Counted from the stretch's first letter, positions 7,175 through 15,043 are shown. The stretch is DNA of 42,785 nucleotides from JAGXLC01 sp046545795 (GCA_046545795.1 JBKGZD010000005.1:1-42785), one strand, 5' to 3'. Notes: generated by a model from the letters alone, not told the origin. Program-made: numbers and translations.

Positions 7175-9220
7175 GTGAAAAAAGTAAGGATAATATTATT
7201 ACTGTTCTCAATTATTTGTTTATTTTTTCCTGAATCTACATATGCCCAGAAAGATTCATCAGAAGTTCAGCGTTCTGAGGATAAAATTAAGATAGGAGGG
7301 GAGGTTTATTATATACACATAGTGGAGAAGGGACAGACTTTATTTTCAATTAGTAGAACTTATGGTGTTTCGCAGAAGGCTATTGCAAAAGAAAACCCGG
7401 ATATTTTCCTTGGTATAAGAACCGGACAGGCTTTAAAGATTCCTTATAATCCTTCTGAAGAGGATAAAATTCAACACAAGGATACAGTTAATTATTCCTA
7501 TCATACGGTTAATGCTGGTGAAACTCTTTATTCTTTATCACAGCTGTATGATGTACCTGTTGATAGGATAAAAGAAGAAAATCCAGCATTAAAAGAAGAC
7601 AGTCTTAAAACTAATCAGGTGATTAAGATTCCCAAAAAAAGCAAGGTAGAAGAAATAACAGAACAGCCAGAAGATACCATTGAAACTCCAAAAGAAGAAG
7701 AAGAACAAAGAAAAGGGGATTATATTTCCCACAGAATAAAGAAAGATGAAACATTATATTCAATTTCAAGAAAATACAATGTCGAAATTAAAGATATCAA
7801 AGAAGCGAATAAAGGAATCCGGCAAGATGATTTAGAATTAGGTTCTGTAATTCGAATCCCTGATAAAAAAGATCAAGAGGATGTTTCCGGGTTATTTGCT
7901 GATATTTTTGACACTACCGAGAGCAGGCCAGATACAACCTCGCTTACCTATTTTGCCAGGAAGGAGAAAAAAGATGAATGTGAAGAAGATAACTTCTATA
8001 GAAGACGAGGGATTAACGTTGATATATTTTTGCCGTTACACACTGAAAAGCATTTTGAGGAGACATATATTGACAGCTCAGAAGTGAATGAAGAAGGTGA
8101 TACAATCTATGAAGAAATTAAAAGAGACCCTGACTATATTTATTCAGGAGCAAAAAATTTTCTTGAATTCTATGAAGGAATTATCTTATCACTGGATTCT
8201 TTAAAAGAGAGTGGAGTTGAGATTAACTTGCGAGTATTTGATACAAAGAACAATACCAGGCGGGTTCGGGAAATTTTAAGAGAGAATGAATTTAGAAAAA
8301 CAGACCTTATAATAGGCCCCATTTACAAGGAGAACTTCCAGTTGGTTTCTGAATTTGCGAATAAAGAAAAAATTGATATAGTTTCGCCATTTGCAAGAAA
8401 TAAGTCGTGGTTAAAAGATCATAATAATCTTATTCAGATTTATCCGTCGCAGGAAGCCCAGATAGAAAGGTTTGCCTCTCATATTGCAAAGTTCTCAGAT
8501 AAGAATATGGTACTTGTTCATTCAGGGGATAGTCTTTATTATCCTGAAACAGAAAAGTTTAAGCAATTGGTTTTTTCACACATATCAAGAGATACATCCC
8601 TTTTAGACATTCGATTGAAAGAGGTAGCATTTAGCAAGGACAGTTTGTTATATCTTGAACAGGCAATGAATCATGATGAAGAAAATATAGTAGTTGTTCC
8701 AACAAATGATGAGGCTTTTGTTACTAATGTTTTAACAAATCTAAATACCTTGTATAAAAAAGATTACAAAATAAAGGTCTTTGGTTTTTCTGACTGGAAA
8801 GATTTTGAAAACATCGACCAGGAATACCTTTACAATCTTAAATTGAATTTATTTACTCCTTTCTATGTAAATTATGAGGATGAAAGTGTTAAAGGAGTAA
8901 TTAGAAAATACAGATCCCTTTTTAAGTCAGAACCCTCAAAGTACGTTTTTCATGGCTTTGATATAGGTTATTATTTTTTTAATACCATGTATACATATGG
9001 TAAAAATTATAAAGATTGTATGTTGTTCTATACACCTGAACTATGTCAGTCTGAATACCAGTTTTTCCGGAATTCTGATGATGAGGGGATAGAAAATATA
9101 GCCATTACTATTCTGCAATACAATCAAGATTTTACCATTGATGAATTAAAAATAGACTTGCCTGTTAAGAAAGAGCAACAGGAATATGAACAATCTTTTC
9201 CCAGCGGGGTGTTTCAGTAG
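7175..9220 (+). CDS. secreted protein with three LysM domains and a periplasmic-binding-like fold
   Basis: The preferred start is GTG at 7175. It gives a 681-residue protein with a classical signal peptide (MKKVRIILLLF... cut after TYAQ); a TTG at 7133 would add 14 unlikely residues. Three LysM peptidoglycan-binding domains lie at about 45-90, 107-153 and 185-229, each with the (E/Q)TL(F/Y)S(I/L)S motif and an IP ending. They are joined by Glu/Lys-rich linkers. From about residue 280 to the end the sequence looks like a type 1 periplasmic-binding fold related to branched-chain amino acid receptors, with no transporter genes nearby. This PBP1-plus-LysM architecture is known from Bacteroidota, but its function is not established as far as I know. 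A role in sensing or organising the cell wall is inference. It stands alone, about 190 bases after the rubrerythrin-like gene. Confidence 0.75.
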   Translation: MKKVRIILLLFSIICLFFPESTYAQKDSSEVQRSEDKIKIGGEVYYIHIVEKGQTLFSISRTYGVSQKAIAKENPDIFLGIRTGQALKIPYNPSEEDKIQHKDTVNYSYHTVNAGETLYSLSQLYDVPVDRIKEENPALKEDSLKTNQVIKIPKKSKVEEITEQPEDTIETPKEEEEQRKGDYISHRIKKDETLYSISRKYNVEIKDIKEANKGIRQDDLELGSVIRIPDKKDQEDVSGLFADIFDTTESRPDTTSLTYFARKEKKDECEEDNFYRRRGINVDIFLPLHTEKHFEETYIDSSEVNEEGDTIYEEIKRDPDYIYSGAKNFLEFYEGIILSLDSLKESGVEINLRVFDTKNNTRRVREILRENEFRKTDLIIGPIYKENFQLVSEFANKEKIDIVSPFARNKSWLKDHNNLIQIYPSQEAQIERFASHIAKFSDKNMVLVHSGDSLYYPETEKFKQLVFSHISRDTSLLDIRLKEVAFSKDSLLYLEQAMNHDEENIVVVPTNDEAFVTNVLTNLNTLYKKDYKIKVFGFSDWKDFENIDQEYLYNLKLNLFTPFYVNYEDESVKGVIRKYRSLFKSEPSKYVFHGFDIGYYFFNTMYTYGKNYKDCMLFYTPELCQSEYQFFRNSDDEGIENIAITILQYNQDFTIDELKIDLPVKKEQQEYEQSFPSGVFQ

Positions 9221-9262
9221 TCAGAAGTCTAAACAAAATTTGAATAAAGTTGTATAATTTCT

Positions 9263-9279
9263 ACAAATTCTAAATTTGT
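9263..9279. other. inverted repeat ACAAATT-CTA-AATTTGT
   Basis: A perfect 7-base dyad with a 3-base centre, 43 bases after the LysM gene stop and well upstream of the encapsulin operon. It has no following T-tract, so it is a poor terminator. It could be an operator or chance in AT-rich DNA. Confidence 0.25.
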
Positions 9280-9331
9280 CATACTCATAAATAGATGAAG
9301 ATCAATTTAATTTATTCTCTATGAATGGATG

Positions 9332-9361
9332 TTGAAATATTTTTCTAAAACATGATATTTG
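9332..9361 (+). promoter_or_regulatory. candidate promoter of the encapsulin operon
   Basis: TTG at 9332-9334, a 19-base spacer and GATATTTG at 9354-9361 match the Bacteroidota TTTG-N19-TAnnTTTG pattern except for one base in the -7 box. Transcription would start about 70 bases before the ATG at 9441. Confidence 0.4.
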
Positions 9362-9431
9362 CTAAATAAATCATCTATATTTTGGAAAATTTGTACAAAA
9401 AAAGTAATTTTAAGTTTTTAATTTAAAAATT

Positions 9432-9436
9432 GGAGG
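9432..9436 (+). promoter_or_regulatory. strong Shine-Dalgarno GGAGG before the EncFtn gene
   Basis: GGAGG followed by AAAA and the ATG at 9441. Most genes in this window have no such sequence, so it points to high translation and fixes the start. Confidence 0.6.
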
Positions 9437-9440
9437 AAAA

Positions 9441-9794
9441 ATGTCACAGTATCACGAACCTACAGAAGAACTCAGTAAGGAAGCTCGTAATTATACCAGG
9501 GCTTTAAACAGCCTTAAAGAAGAGATTGAAGCCGTTGACTGGTATCATCAAAGAGTTGATACTTCTGACGATGAAGAATTACAATCTATAATGGCTCACA
9601 ATAGAGATGAAGAAATAGAGCATGCATGCATGACATTAGAATGGTTAAGAAGAAATATGCCTGGCTGGGATGAAGAACTCAGAAACTGGCTTTTTAAAGA
9701 TGGCCCTATAGTTGATGAAAATCACGGCGATCATGATGAGGGTGGGTCATCCGGTCAAACCAATTCTGATTTAGGAATTGGAAAAATTAAATAA
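9441..9794 (+). CDS. encapsulated ferritin-like cargo protein (EncFtn)
   Basis: A 117-residue ferroxidase of the encapsulated ferritin family. These small two-helix proteins form annular decamers, oxidise Fe(II) and feed iron into an encapsulin shell. The motifs match those I recall for characterised EncFtn: EEIEAVDWYHQRV (E27, E28, E30, W34) and AHNRDEEIEHACMTLEWLRR (E58, H61). The iron-site ligands would be E28, E58 and H61. The C-terminus has a flexible His/Asp/Gly/Ser linker and then the cargo-loading peptide SDLGIGKIK, which docks on the inner shell wall. The shell gene follows 23 bases later, and the two leader sequences are almost the same. The identification is strong because cargo motif, loading peptide and shell gene agree. 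Confidence 0.93.
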   Translation: MSQYHEPTEELSKEARNYTRALNSLKEEIEAVDWYHQRVDTSDDEELQSIMAHNRDEEIEHACMTLEWLRRNMPGWDEELRNWLFKDGPIVDENHGDHDEGGSSGQTNSDLGIGKIK

Positions 9795-9808
9795 TAAAAT
9801 TATAAAAA

Positions 9809-9813
9809 GGAGG
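9809..9813 (+). promoter_or_regulatory. strong Shine-Dalgarno GGAGG before the encapsulin gene
   Basis: GGAGG, four A residues, then ATG at 9818: the same layout as before the cargo gene. It supports translation of both genes from one mRNA at high level. Confidence 0.6.
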
Positions 9814-9817
9814 AAAA

Positions 9818-10612
9818 ATGGATATTTTAAGAAGATCTTTAGCCCCAATATCACAAGATGCCTGGAATGAAATAGAAGAACAGGCGAAAATAATTTTTAC
9901 TAACATACTTACTGTGCGAAGATTCGCAGAAGTAGAAGGCCCCAAAGGAATTGATTTTGGAGGAGTTAATTTAGGAAGGCTGGAGCTTAATGATAAACAA
10001 AAAGTTAAGGATATTCGTTATGGTATTAATAAGCTATTACCCTTAATCGAGGCTAGGAAATCCTTTAAAATGAACATTTGGGAGCTTGACAATGCTGTCA
10101 GAGGTGCGGCAGATGTAGATTTAGGACCAATGGAAGATGCAGCTAAGGAAATTGCAGAATTTGAAGAAAAAGCCATTTATAATGGATTAGAAGATGCATG
10201 CATTAAAGGATTAAAAAATTCCTCCGATCATGATAAGCTTGCTTTCCCGGAAGAAGGAAAAGAAATCCTTCGGACCATCACAAATGCTGTTAGCCAGATG
10301 AATAAAGCTTCTATCGAAGGCCCTTTTAGTCTTATACTTGGAGAAGAAAAATGGCAAAACCTCATGATGCATAGTGGCGGATATCCTTTAAACAGACAAG
10401 TTAAGGATATTATCGGGGGAGAAATTATATTCAATCCACATATTAAGGAAGGTTACCTTGTTAGTACACGCGGTGATGATTTTAAAATGACGTTAGGGCA
10501 GGACTTATCTATTGGTTATGAGTCTCATAACGATAAAGAGGTTCAGTTATATTTTACAGAATCATTTACTTTCCAGGTTTTAGAACCTGCTGCCGTTATT
10601 GTTTTTAAATAA
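9818..10612 (+). CDS. encapsulin shell protein (family 1, HK97 fold)
   Basis: At 264 residues this has the usual size for T=1 encapsulins such as that of Thermotoga maritima, which form 24-nm, 60-subunit icosahedral shells. Family landmarks run through the protein: an N-terminal RRSLAPIS and AWNEIEEQAK helix (cargo-binding region), an RRFAEVEGPKG segment, IWELDN near residue 87, the GLEDACIKGL region, IEGPFSLILGEEKW, and the C-terminal LGQDLSIGYE...TESFTFQVLEPAA. No gaps or breaks are seen. It forms a two-gene operon with EncFtn upstream and ends 25 bases before a strong terminator. Together they should make an iron-storage nanocompartment in the cytoplasm. Confidence 0.95.
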   Translation: MDILRRSLAPISQDAWNEIEEQAKIIFTNILTVRRFAEVEGPKGIDFGGVNLGRLELNDKQKVKDIRYGINKLLPLIEARKSFKMNIWELDNAVRGAADVDLGPMEDAAKEIAEFEEKAIYNGLEDACIKGLKNSSDHDKLAFPEEGKEILRTITNAVSQMNKASIEGPFSLILGEEKWQNLMMHSGGYPLNRQVKDIIGGEIIFNPHIKEGYLVSTRGDDFKMTLGQDLSIGYESHNDKEVQLYFTESFTFQVLEPAAVIVFK

Positions 10613-10637
10613 TTTTTTTGTTCCTGGATGATATAAA

Positions 10638-10674
10638 ATCAGGCGAAGATTTGTTTCTTCGCCTGATGTTTTTT
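10638..10674 (+). terminator. rho-independent terminator after encapsulin
   Basis: A perfect 11-bp stem (ATCAGGCGAAG with CTTCGCCTGAT), an 8-base loop and then G followed by six T. It closes the encapsulin transcript. Confidence 0.85.
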
Positions 10675-10709
10675 AACTGGAACAATTCGGAAATTGAAAA
10701 TTATATTTT

Positions 10710-10958
10710 ATGGAATGCAGACCACAATGTGGAGCATGTTGTATAGCTCCTTCAATAAGTTCACCTATACCTGGAATGCCGAATGGGAAGCCTGCTGGTG
10801 TTCCATGCGTTAATCTTACAGAAGATTACCTTTGTGGAATTTTTGATGATCCAATGAGGCCGGACGTTTGTAACGGATTTATGGCAGAACCACTTTTGTG
10901 TGGGAATAATCGGGAGGAAGCAATGAGGAACCTGGCCAATCTGGAAGAAGAGATTTAG
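10710..10958 (+). CDS. small cysteine-cluster protein, YkgJ-like
   Basis: An 82-residue protein with eight cysteines (C3, C7, C10, C11, C33, C42, C54, C64) and the CxxxCGACC start seen in the YkgJ/UPF0153 family, thought to bind zinc or iron. It is shorter than many members but looks complete: the LCGIFDDPMRPDVCNGF part is typical. It follows the encapsulin terminator by 36 bases, so it is probably transcribed separately, and it converges with DUF4924 over a 10-base gap. Its function in cells is not known. The neighbouring iron-storage operon is suggestive but not evidence for a link. Confidence 0.75.
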   Translation: MECRPQCGACCIAPSISSPIPGMPNGKPAGVPCVNLTEDYLCGIFDDPMRPDVCNGFMAEPLLCGNNREEAMRNLANLEEEI

Positions 10959-10960
10959 CC

Positions 10961-10982
10961 AGAATAATTCATGAATTATTCT
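10961..10982. terminator. 22-bp perfect palindrome between convergent genes
   Basis: AGAATAATTC-AT-GAATTATTCT is a perfect palindrome that begins two bases after the YkgJ-like stop and covers the stop codon of the minus-strand DUF4924 gene. It may act as a weak two-way terminator, but there is no T-tract on either side and the stem is AT-rich. Confidence 0.4.
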
Positions 10983-11517
10983 TATCTCCAGTTTGTTTTG
11001 TCTTTTGATATTTAGTGTTTAGCAACGCCATCATATGGCTTATGGTAGCAAGGGCTTCCTGGGTAGAAGCATTTAAAGGTTTTTTTTGCAAACGCAGTAG
11101 CAATATTCCGTATAACCCTTCCAGACAAATTTCAATATCACCTGCCCCAGCTTTTTTTGATTTGCTTCTTAAATCTTCAATGGCTGGTTTAGCTTTATTG
11201 TATGCATCTATATATTCCAGTTCATCCGGATCATGCAGTAAAGACCTGTGTAAATCATCTAATTCCTGGATTAGATGATTAATAAAATCTAAATGTCCTT
11301 GTTCAGCTATCTCCTGCTCTTTCATTTTGTTAACCAGGTCATTGTACCATACTGTCATTTCTTCCTTGATGTCATCCGGCTGGTCAAACTGGTTAATGAT
11401 ATTTTCCTTGATTTTTTGAATGTCAAAATTATATGCCCTTATCATATCCTCAATCTGCCACATATAGAGAATATATTCGGCTATGTTTGATGCTTTTTTC
11501 TCTTGCGCTATAATCAT
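10969..11517 (-). CDS. DUF4924 family protein
   Basis: A 182-residue, largely helical and soluble protein. The N-terminus (MIIAQEKKASNIAEYILYMWQIEDMIRAY) matches the Bacteroidota-specific DUF4924 family, whose function is unknown to me. There is no signal peptide, no membrane segment, and no visible catalytic motif. Its ATG overlaps the stop of the upstream S4-domain gene by four bases (ATGA), so the two are translationally coupled. The coupling hints at a role near RNA or ribosomes, but that is weak evidence. Confidence 0.7.
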   Translation of the reverse strand: MIIAQEKKASNIAEYILYMWQIEDMIRAYNFDIQKIKENIINQFDQPDDIKEEMTVWYNDLVNKMKEQEIAEQGHLDFINHLIQELDDLHRSLLHDPDELEYIDAYNKAKPAIEDLRSKSKKAGAGDIEICLEGLYGILLLRLQKKPLNASTQEALATISHMMALLNTKYQKTKQTGDKNNS

Positions 11518-11909
11518 TTTAATCCCTTTTTTTTGATTTGGTCCAGTATTCTTCTTTCTTTTTTAGTAGGTCTGCCCATCCCTTTTTCACGGTGTTCAAA
11601 TTTATTCTGTTTGCGGTGTAATTCTAATTTTTGTTTTTCCTCTTCCGGCGTAATGTCTTCATAATATTCCTGTGCAATTTTGGCTGCCTGTCTTTTTTCC
11701 AGCAATCCTAAAACTTTGTACTTATAAAATACAGGACGTTTTTTAACTGTCACAATTTCCCCTGTTTTTATTATTCTGGAAGGTTTTACTTGTTGACCTT
11801 CAATTAAAACTTTCCCTTTTTTACATGCGTCAGAAGCCTGGCTGCGTGTCTTGAATATCCGGACAGCCCATAGCCATTTGTCTATTCTTAATTGATTGTT
11901 TTTTTCCAT
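11514..11909 (-). CDS. S4-domain RNA-binding protein (HslR/Hsp15-like)
   Basis: A 131-residue protein with an N-terminal S4 domain: LRIDKWLWAVRIFKTRSQASDACKKGKV, followed by VKPSRIIKTGEIVTV (about 7-60). The C-terminal tail is strongly basic (KQNKFEHREKGMGRPTKKERR). This is the layout of heat-shock protein 15, which in E. coli binds free 50S subunits carrying a nascent chain. It is read as the first gene of a short operon with DUF4924, with a promoter candidate just upstream. The family is firm; the ribosome-recycling function is transferred from E. coli. Confidence 0.85.
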   Translation of the reverse strand: MEKNNQLRIDKWLWAVRIFKTRSQASDACKKGKVLIEGQQVKPSRIIKTGEIVTVKKRPVFYKYKVLGLLEKRQAAKIAQEYYEDITPEEEKQKLELHRKQNKFEHREKGMGRPTKKERRILDQIKKKGLK

Positions 11910-11926
11910 ATATATAATTTACGCCA

Positions 11927-11959
11927 CAAATATGAAAATTATTATGATAAATATCAAAA
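11927..11959 (-). promoter_or_regulatory. candidate promoter of the S4-protein/DUF4924 operon
   Basis: On the minus strand TTTTG, 20 bases and CATATTTG fit the Bacteroidota consensus with one mismatch in the -7 box. The ATG at 11909 would lie about 10 bases from the start of transcription. Confidence 0.4.
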
Positions 11960-12009
11960 AGTAAAATTTTCCGGAAGGATAGAGGGAGTGGTGTTTAAAA
12001 TTCCAGCAA

Positions 12010-12573
12010 TTATTTTTTATTAAATTTAGTCATCGTAAGTTCAATGCCTATTGTTCCAAATGCTTTAATCATTTTAATTGCATGATCTATGAGCTCGGGC
12101 AATTGCTTATTTTCCTCATCTGACCATTTTCCCAGTACATATTGCACTTGTTCTCCTGGGTAGAAACCATCACCAATTCCGAATCTTAATCGGGGATAAT
12201 TATTTGTTCCAAGCACCTGGTTGATATTTTCCAGTCCGTTGTGTCCACCGGCTCCTCCTTTTGGTCTTATTCTAATAGCTCCCAGGGGCAATGAAACATC
12301 ATCTACGATCACCAGTAATCTTTCCAGGGGAATCTTTTCTTTTTTCAACCAGTAATTGATTGCGCGGCCGCTTAAATTCATAAAAGTGGAAGGCTTCAAA
12401 AGGATGAAAGTTCTTCCTTTGAATTTATAAGTTGCAACAGCGCCATATCGTTTATCTGTAAAAGAAATATTGGATGCCTCTGCAAAAGCATCCAATACTT
12501 TAAAACCGATATTATGTCTTGTATCTTTGTATTTTTCCCCGATGTTTCCTAAACCGGTAATAAGATATTTCAA
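12010..12573 (-). CDS. pth: peptidyl-tRNA hydrolase
   Basis: A 187-residue esterase that frees tRNA from prematurely released peptidyl-tRNA. All Pth signatures are visible: GLGNIGEKYKDTRHNIGF with the catalytic H20, KPSTFMNLSG at about 60-69, the VDDVSLPLG motif containing D91/D92, and GGAGGHNGL with N112. Length is normal and no residue is missing. It lies 15 bases downstream of rplY, an arrangement common in bacteria (prs-rplY-pth). Cytoplasmic and very probably essential. Confidence 0.96.
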   Translation of the reverse strand: MKYLITGLGNIGEKYKDTRHNIGFKVLDAFAEASNISFTDKRYGAVATYKFKGRTFILLKPSTFMNLSGRAINYWLKKEKIPLERLLVIVDDVSLPLGAIRIRPKGGAGGHNGLENINQVLGTNNYPRLRFGIGDGFYPGEQVQYVLGKWSDEENKQLPELIDHAIKMIKAFGTIGIELTMTKFNKK

Positions 12574-12588
12574 GATAGCAATATTTTA

Positions 12589-13272
12589 CTATTCCTTACT
12601 TTCCTGTTTTTCACCGCCTTCGGCTGATGCTTCGGCTCCTTCTCCTTCTGCAGCTTCTTCACCTTCTTCGCCTTCTTCACCTTCTTCGCCTTCAGCCAGC
12701 TCATCTTCAGGCAATGCAAATGCACTACCACCACGTGGACTCTTAACAAGGAAAATCACAGAGTTTTCATCGTCCAGAATTTCAATGTTTTCTCTTGGTA
12801 TATCGGCTATCCTAATAGAGTCACCAATTGTCAGGCTTGAAACATCTACTTTTATTTCATCCGGCATGTCTTTAGGCAGCGCTTTGATGACAAGCCTTCT
12901 CATTTTAGTAATGGGCTTTCCGCCTTCCTGGACACCTGCAGGAACTCCTTGTATTGTTACAGGGATGCGCATCCAGAATGGATATTTTTCTATAACCTGG
13001 TAAAAATCAATATGTAATATATGATCTTTAACAGGGTGAAAGTGAACGTCCTGCATTACAGCTTTGTAATTTTCACCATCAATATCCAGGTTAACCAAAT
13101 ATACATCCGGAGAGTAAACCAGGTTGTTAAATGCTCCGACCGGAGCTTCAAAATGCTTTACTTCACCTTCCCTGTATAATATACAAGGTACATGTCCTTT
13201 GGCGCGTAGTTGTTTAGTACTTTTTTTCCCAACTTCCTTCCTAAATGATCCTTTGATATCTATTGACTTCAT
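12589..13272 (-). CDS. rplY: 50S ribosomal protein L25, long CTC form
   Basis: A 227-residue L25/CTC protein. It has the 5S-rRNA-binding N-terminal part (residues 1-90: KGSFRKEVGKKSTKQLRAKGHVPCILY) and the C-terminal CTC domain (about 95-185). It ends with a very acidic tail made of Gly/Glu/Ala repeats (EEGEEGEEGEE...), encoded partly by two perfect copies of an 18-base unit at 12654-12689. Such acidic tails are common in long L25 proteins. It sits between prs (59 bases upstream) and pth. The ATG start follows an A-rich leader. Confidence 0.93.
   Translation of the reverse strand: MKSIDIKGSFRKEVGKKSTKQLRAKGHVPCILYREGEVKHFEAPVGAFNNLVYSPDVYLVNLDIDGENYKAVMQDVHFHPVKDHILHIDFYQVIEKYPFWMRIPVTIQGVPAGVQEGGKPITKMRRLVIKALPKDMPDEIKVDVSSLTIGDSIRIADIPRENIEILDDENSVIFLVKSPRGGSAFALPEDELAEGEEGEEGEEGEEAAEGEGAEASAEGGEKQESKE
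12654..12689. repeat. two perfect 18-bp tandem units in the acidic tail of rplY
   Basis: CTTCTTCACCTTCTTCGC occurs twice in direct tandem (12654-12671 and 12672-12689). On the minus strand it codes for Glu/Gly repeats. Copy number could vary between strains without breaking the frame. Confidence 0.7.
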
Positions 13273-13331
13273 TGTGACAACTTTTTAAACAAAAAACAGT
13301 TCTTTTAATTTTCGGACTGCAAATATATAAT

Positions 13332-14279
13332 TTAAAAAATAAAATTCGCACTTATTGATTGATAATTATAAACTTTCTGTATAACATCAGCAAAAATTTC
13401 AGTTATTGTCAGGACTTTCACCTTGTCAGAAATTGGTTTGATGGGTATTGAGTCAGTAACCACAATTTCAGTAATATCCGATTCATTAATACGCTCGTAA
13501 GCCGGGCCTGACAATACTGGATGTGTGGCCATTGCTCTTACGCTTTTAGCTCCCAGTTTCACCATTTTATCTGCTGCTTTTGTCATTGTTCCTGCTGTAT
13601 CAATCATATCATCAAGAATAATGACATTTTTTCCTTCCACATCTCCAATAACTGTGATGTCATCTACTACATTTGCTTTCTCTCTTGATTTATGGCATAT
13701 GACCAATGGGGTTTGGAGGTATTTTGCATAAGCATTTACTCTTTTTGTTCCACCCATGTCTGGTGCAGCCATAACAAGATTATCTAAATTAAGCTCCTTG
13801 ATATATGGAACAAAAACTGATGATGCATACATGTGATCTACAGGAATATCAAAGAATCCTTGTATCTGGTCTGCATGTAAGTCAAGTGTCATTACACGGT
13901 CTACACCCGAGGCCATAAGAAGATTTGCTACCAGTTTGGCTCCTATTGCTACCCTTGGTTTATCTTTTCTGTCCTGACGGGCATACCCAAAATATGGCAT
14001 TACCGCAACAACCTTGTAGGCAGATGCACGTCTTGCGGCATCTATCATTTGAAGTAGTTCTAATAGATTACTGGTTGGAGCAAAAGTTGATTGTACAATA
14101 AAAACATACGCTCCGCGCACTGTTTCTTCGTATGAGGTTTGAAATTCTCCATCACTGAATTCTATCACACTGCTTTTCCCCAGTTCCATGCCGAGGATAT
14201 TGGTTATCTGTTCTGCAAAATAGCGCGAAGCACTACCCGTAAAAATTTTAATTGGCGGTTTATTGTGGGTCCTCTCCAT
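13332..14279 (-). CDS. prs: ribose-phosphate pyrophosphokinase
   Basis: This makes PRPP from ribose 5-phosphate and ATP, for nucleotide, His, Trp and NAD synthesis. The ATG at 14279 gives 315 residues, the normal length; an upstream TTG at 14309 would add ten residues that do not fit the family. Motifs: KIFTGSAS at the N-terminus, FSDGE, RQDRK (101-105), the DLHADQIQGFF Mg/ATP site with H135, and the PRPP-binding loop VIILDDMIDTAGTM. Nothing is missing. It heads the prs-rplY-pth run on the minus strand, with a promoter-like TATTTTTG about 28 bases before the ATG. Confidence 0.95.
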   Translation of the reverse strand: MERTHNKPPIKIFTGSASRYFAEQITNILGMELGKSSVIEFSDGEFQTSYEETVRGAYVFIVQSTFAPTSNLLELLQMIDAARRASAYKVVAVMPYFGYARQDRKDKPRVAIGAKLVANLLMASGVDRVMTLDLHADQIQGFFDIPVDHMYASSVFVPYIKELNLDNLVMAAPDMGGTKRVNAYAKYLQTPLVICHKSREKANVVDDITVIGDVEGKNVIILDDMIDTAGTMTKAADKMVKLGAKSVRAMATHPVLSGPAYERINESDITEIVVTDSIPIKPISDKVKVLTITEIFADVIQKVYNYQSISANFIF

Positions 14280-14306
14280 AAAACGTTTGTTTAAATAAAT
14301 TTGCTG

Positions 14307-14314
14307 CAAAAATA
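14307..14314 (-). promoter_or_regulatory. candidate -7 element of prs
   Basis: TATTTTTG on the minus strand matches TAnnTTTG exactly, about 28 bases before the prs ATG. No clear TTTG -33 box was found. Confidence 0.35.
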
Positions 14315-14354
14315 AAAATATCTTTTATTAAATTTAGGGGCATGCATTAAATAT

Positions 14355-14407
14355 TTATAAAACTTATAACATTGTTGATAAAAATTATTGTTTTATAAGT
14401 TTTATAA
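14355..14407. terminator. 14-bp inverted repeat at the end of engB
   Basis: TATAAAACTTATAA (14356-14369) pairs perfectly with TTATAAGTTTTATA (14393-14406) around a 23-base loop. The downstream arm includes the last codons of engB. It probably ends the engB transcript before prs. AT-only stem and no U-tract make it weak. Confidence 0.4.
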
Positions 14408-14987
14408 TTTCTTCTATGTAATCCAAAATTTCTTTTTGACCGTGCCTGGAAACAGCTGAACTTGTTATTATCCTGGGCAGGAACTCCCATGATTTAAGCA
14501 TTTCGTTTCTGTATTTTTCCAGGTTTTTTCTCATTTTAGTACTGGATAATTTATCGATTTTTGTAAATACCATGGAGAATGGAATTTCATTCATTCCCAA
14601 CCATTCTATAAATTTAATATCAGATTTTTGAGGTTCCAGCCTGGAATCCAGTAAAAGGAATAAATTAGAAAGGTTTTTGGAATGTAATAGATACTCCTGG
14701 ATAAAATTTGTCATTTGATTTCTGTCCCGCTTAGACACTTGAGCATATCCATATCCAGGCAAATCTACCATAAACCATTCATTGTTAATTGTATAGTGGT
14801 TAATCGTCCTGGTTTTTCCTGGTTTTTGTGAAGTTTTAGCTAAATTTTTTCTGTCCAGAAGCATATTTATCAATGAGGATTTGCCTACATTAGATCTTCC
14901 CACAAAAGCAAATTCAGGAATTTCCTGCCTGGGGAGTTGTGAAATATCTACTGTGCTTTGTAAGAATTCAGCGCTTTTTATTTGCAT
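14385..14987 (-). CDS. engB: ribosome-biogenesis GTPase YsxC/EngB
   Basis: A 200-residue small GTPase needed for late 50S assembly in other bacteria. The G motifs are in place: G1 GRSNVGKS (30-37), G3 DLPG (75-78), G4 TKID (142-145), and a TSSAVSRHG region for G5. Length is standard for the YihA/YsxC/EngB family. It follows the aldehyde dehydrogenase gene by 56 bases on the same strand and may share its transcript. A large inverted repeat overlaps its 3' end. Confidence 0.95.
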   Translation of the reverse strand: MQIKSAEFLQSTVDISQLPRQEIPEFAFVGRSNVGKSSLINMLLDRKNLAKTSQKPGKTRTINHYTINNEWFMVDLPGYGYAQVSKRDRNQMTNFIQEYLLHSKNLSNLFLLLDSRLEPQKSDIKFIEWLGMNEIPFSMVFTKIDKLSSTKMRKNLEKYRNEMLKSWEFLPRIITSSAVSRHGQKEILDYIEEIIKLIKQ

Positions 14988-15043
14988 GATTTAAGTTTTA
15001 TTTTTTCAGACAGAACTTTCATTTTAGCATATCCCATCTGAGT

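Noticed and set aside
12654..12689. A possible CRISPR or intergenic repeat array
   Set aside because: Only two 18-base units, directly adjacent and inside rplY, coding for the acidic tail.
12470..13003. A 177-codon plus-strand frame opposite pth and rplY with Ser/Pro-rich spelling
   Set aside because: It is the reverse of the Glu/Gly-rich tail of L25 and of conserved Pth sequence. Both minus-strand genes have clear family motifs, so this is a shadow frame.
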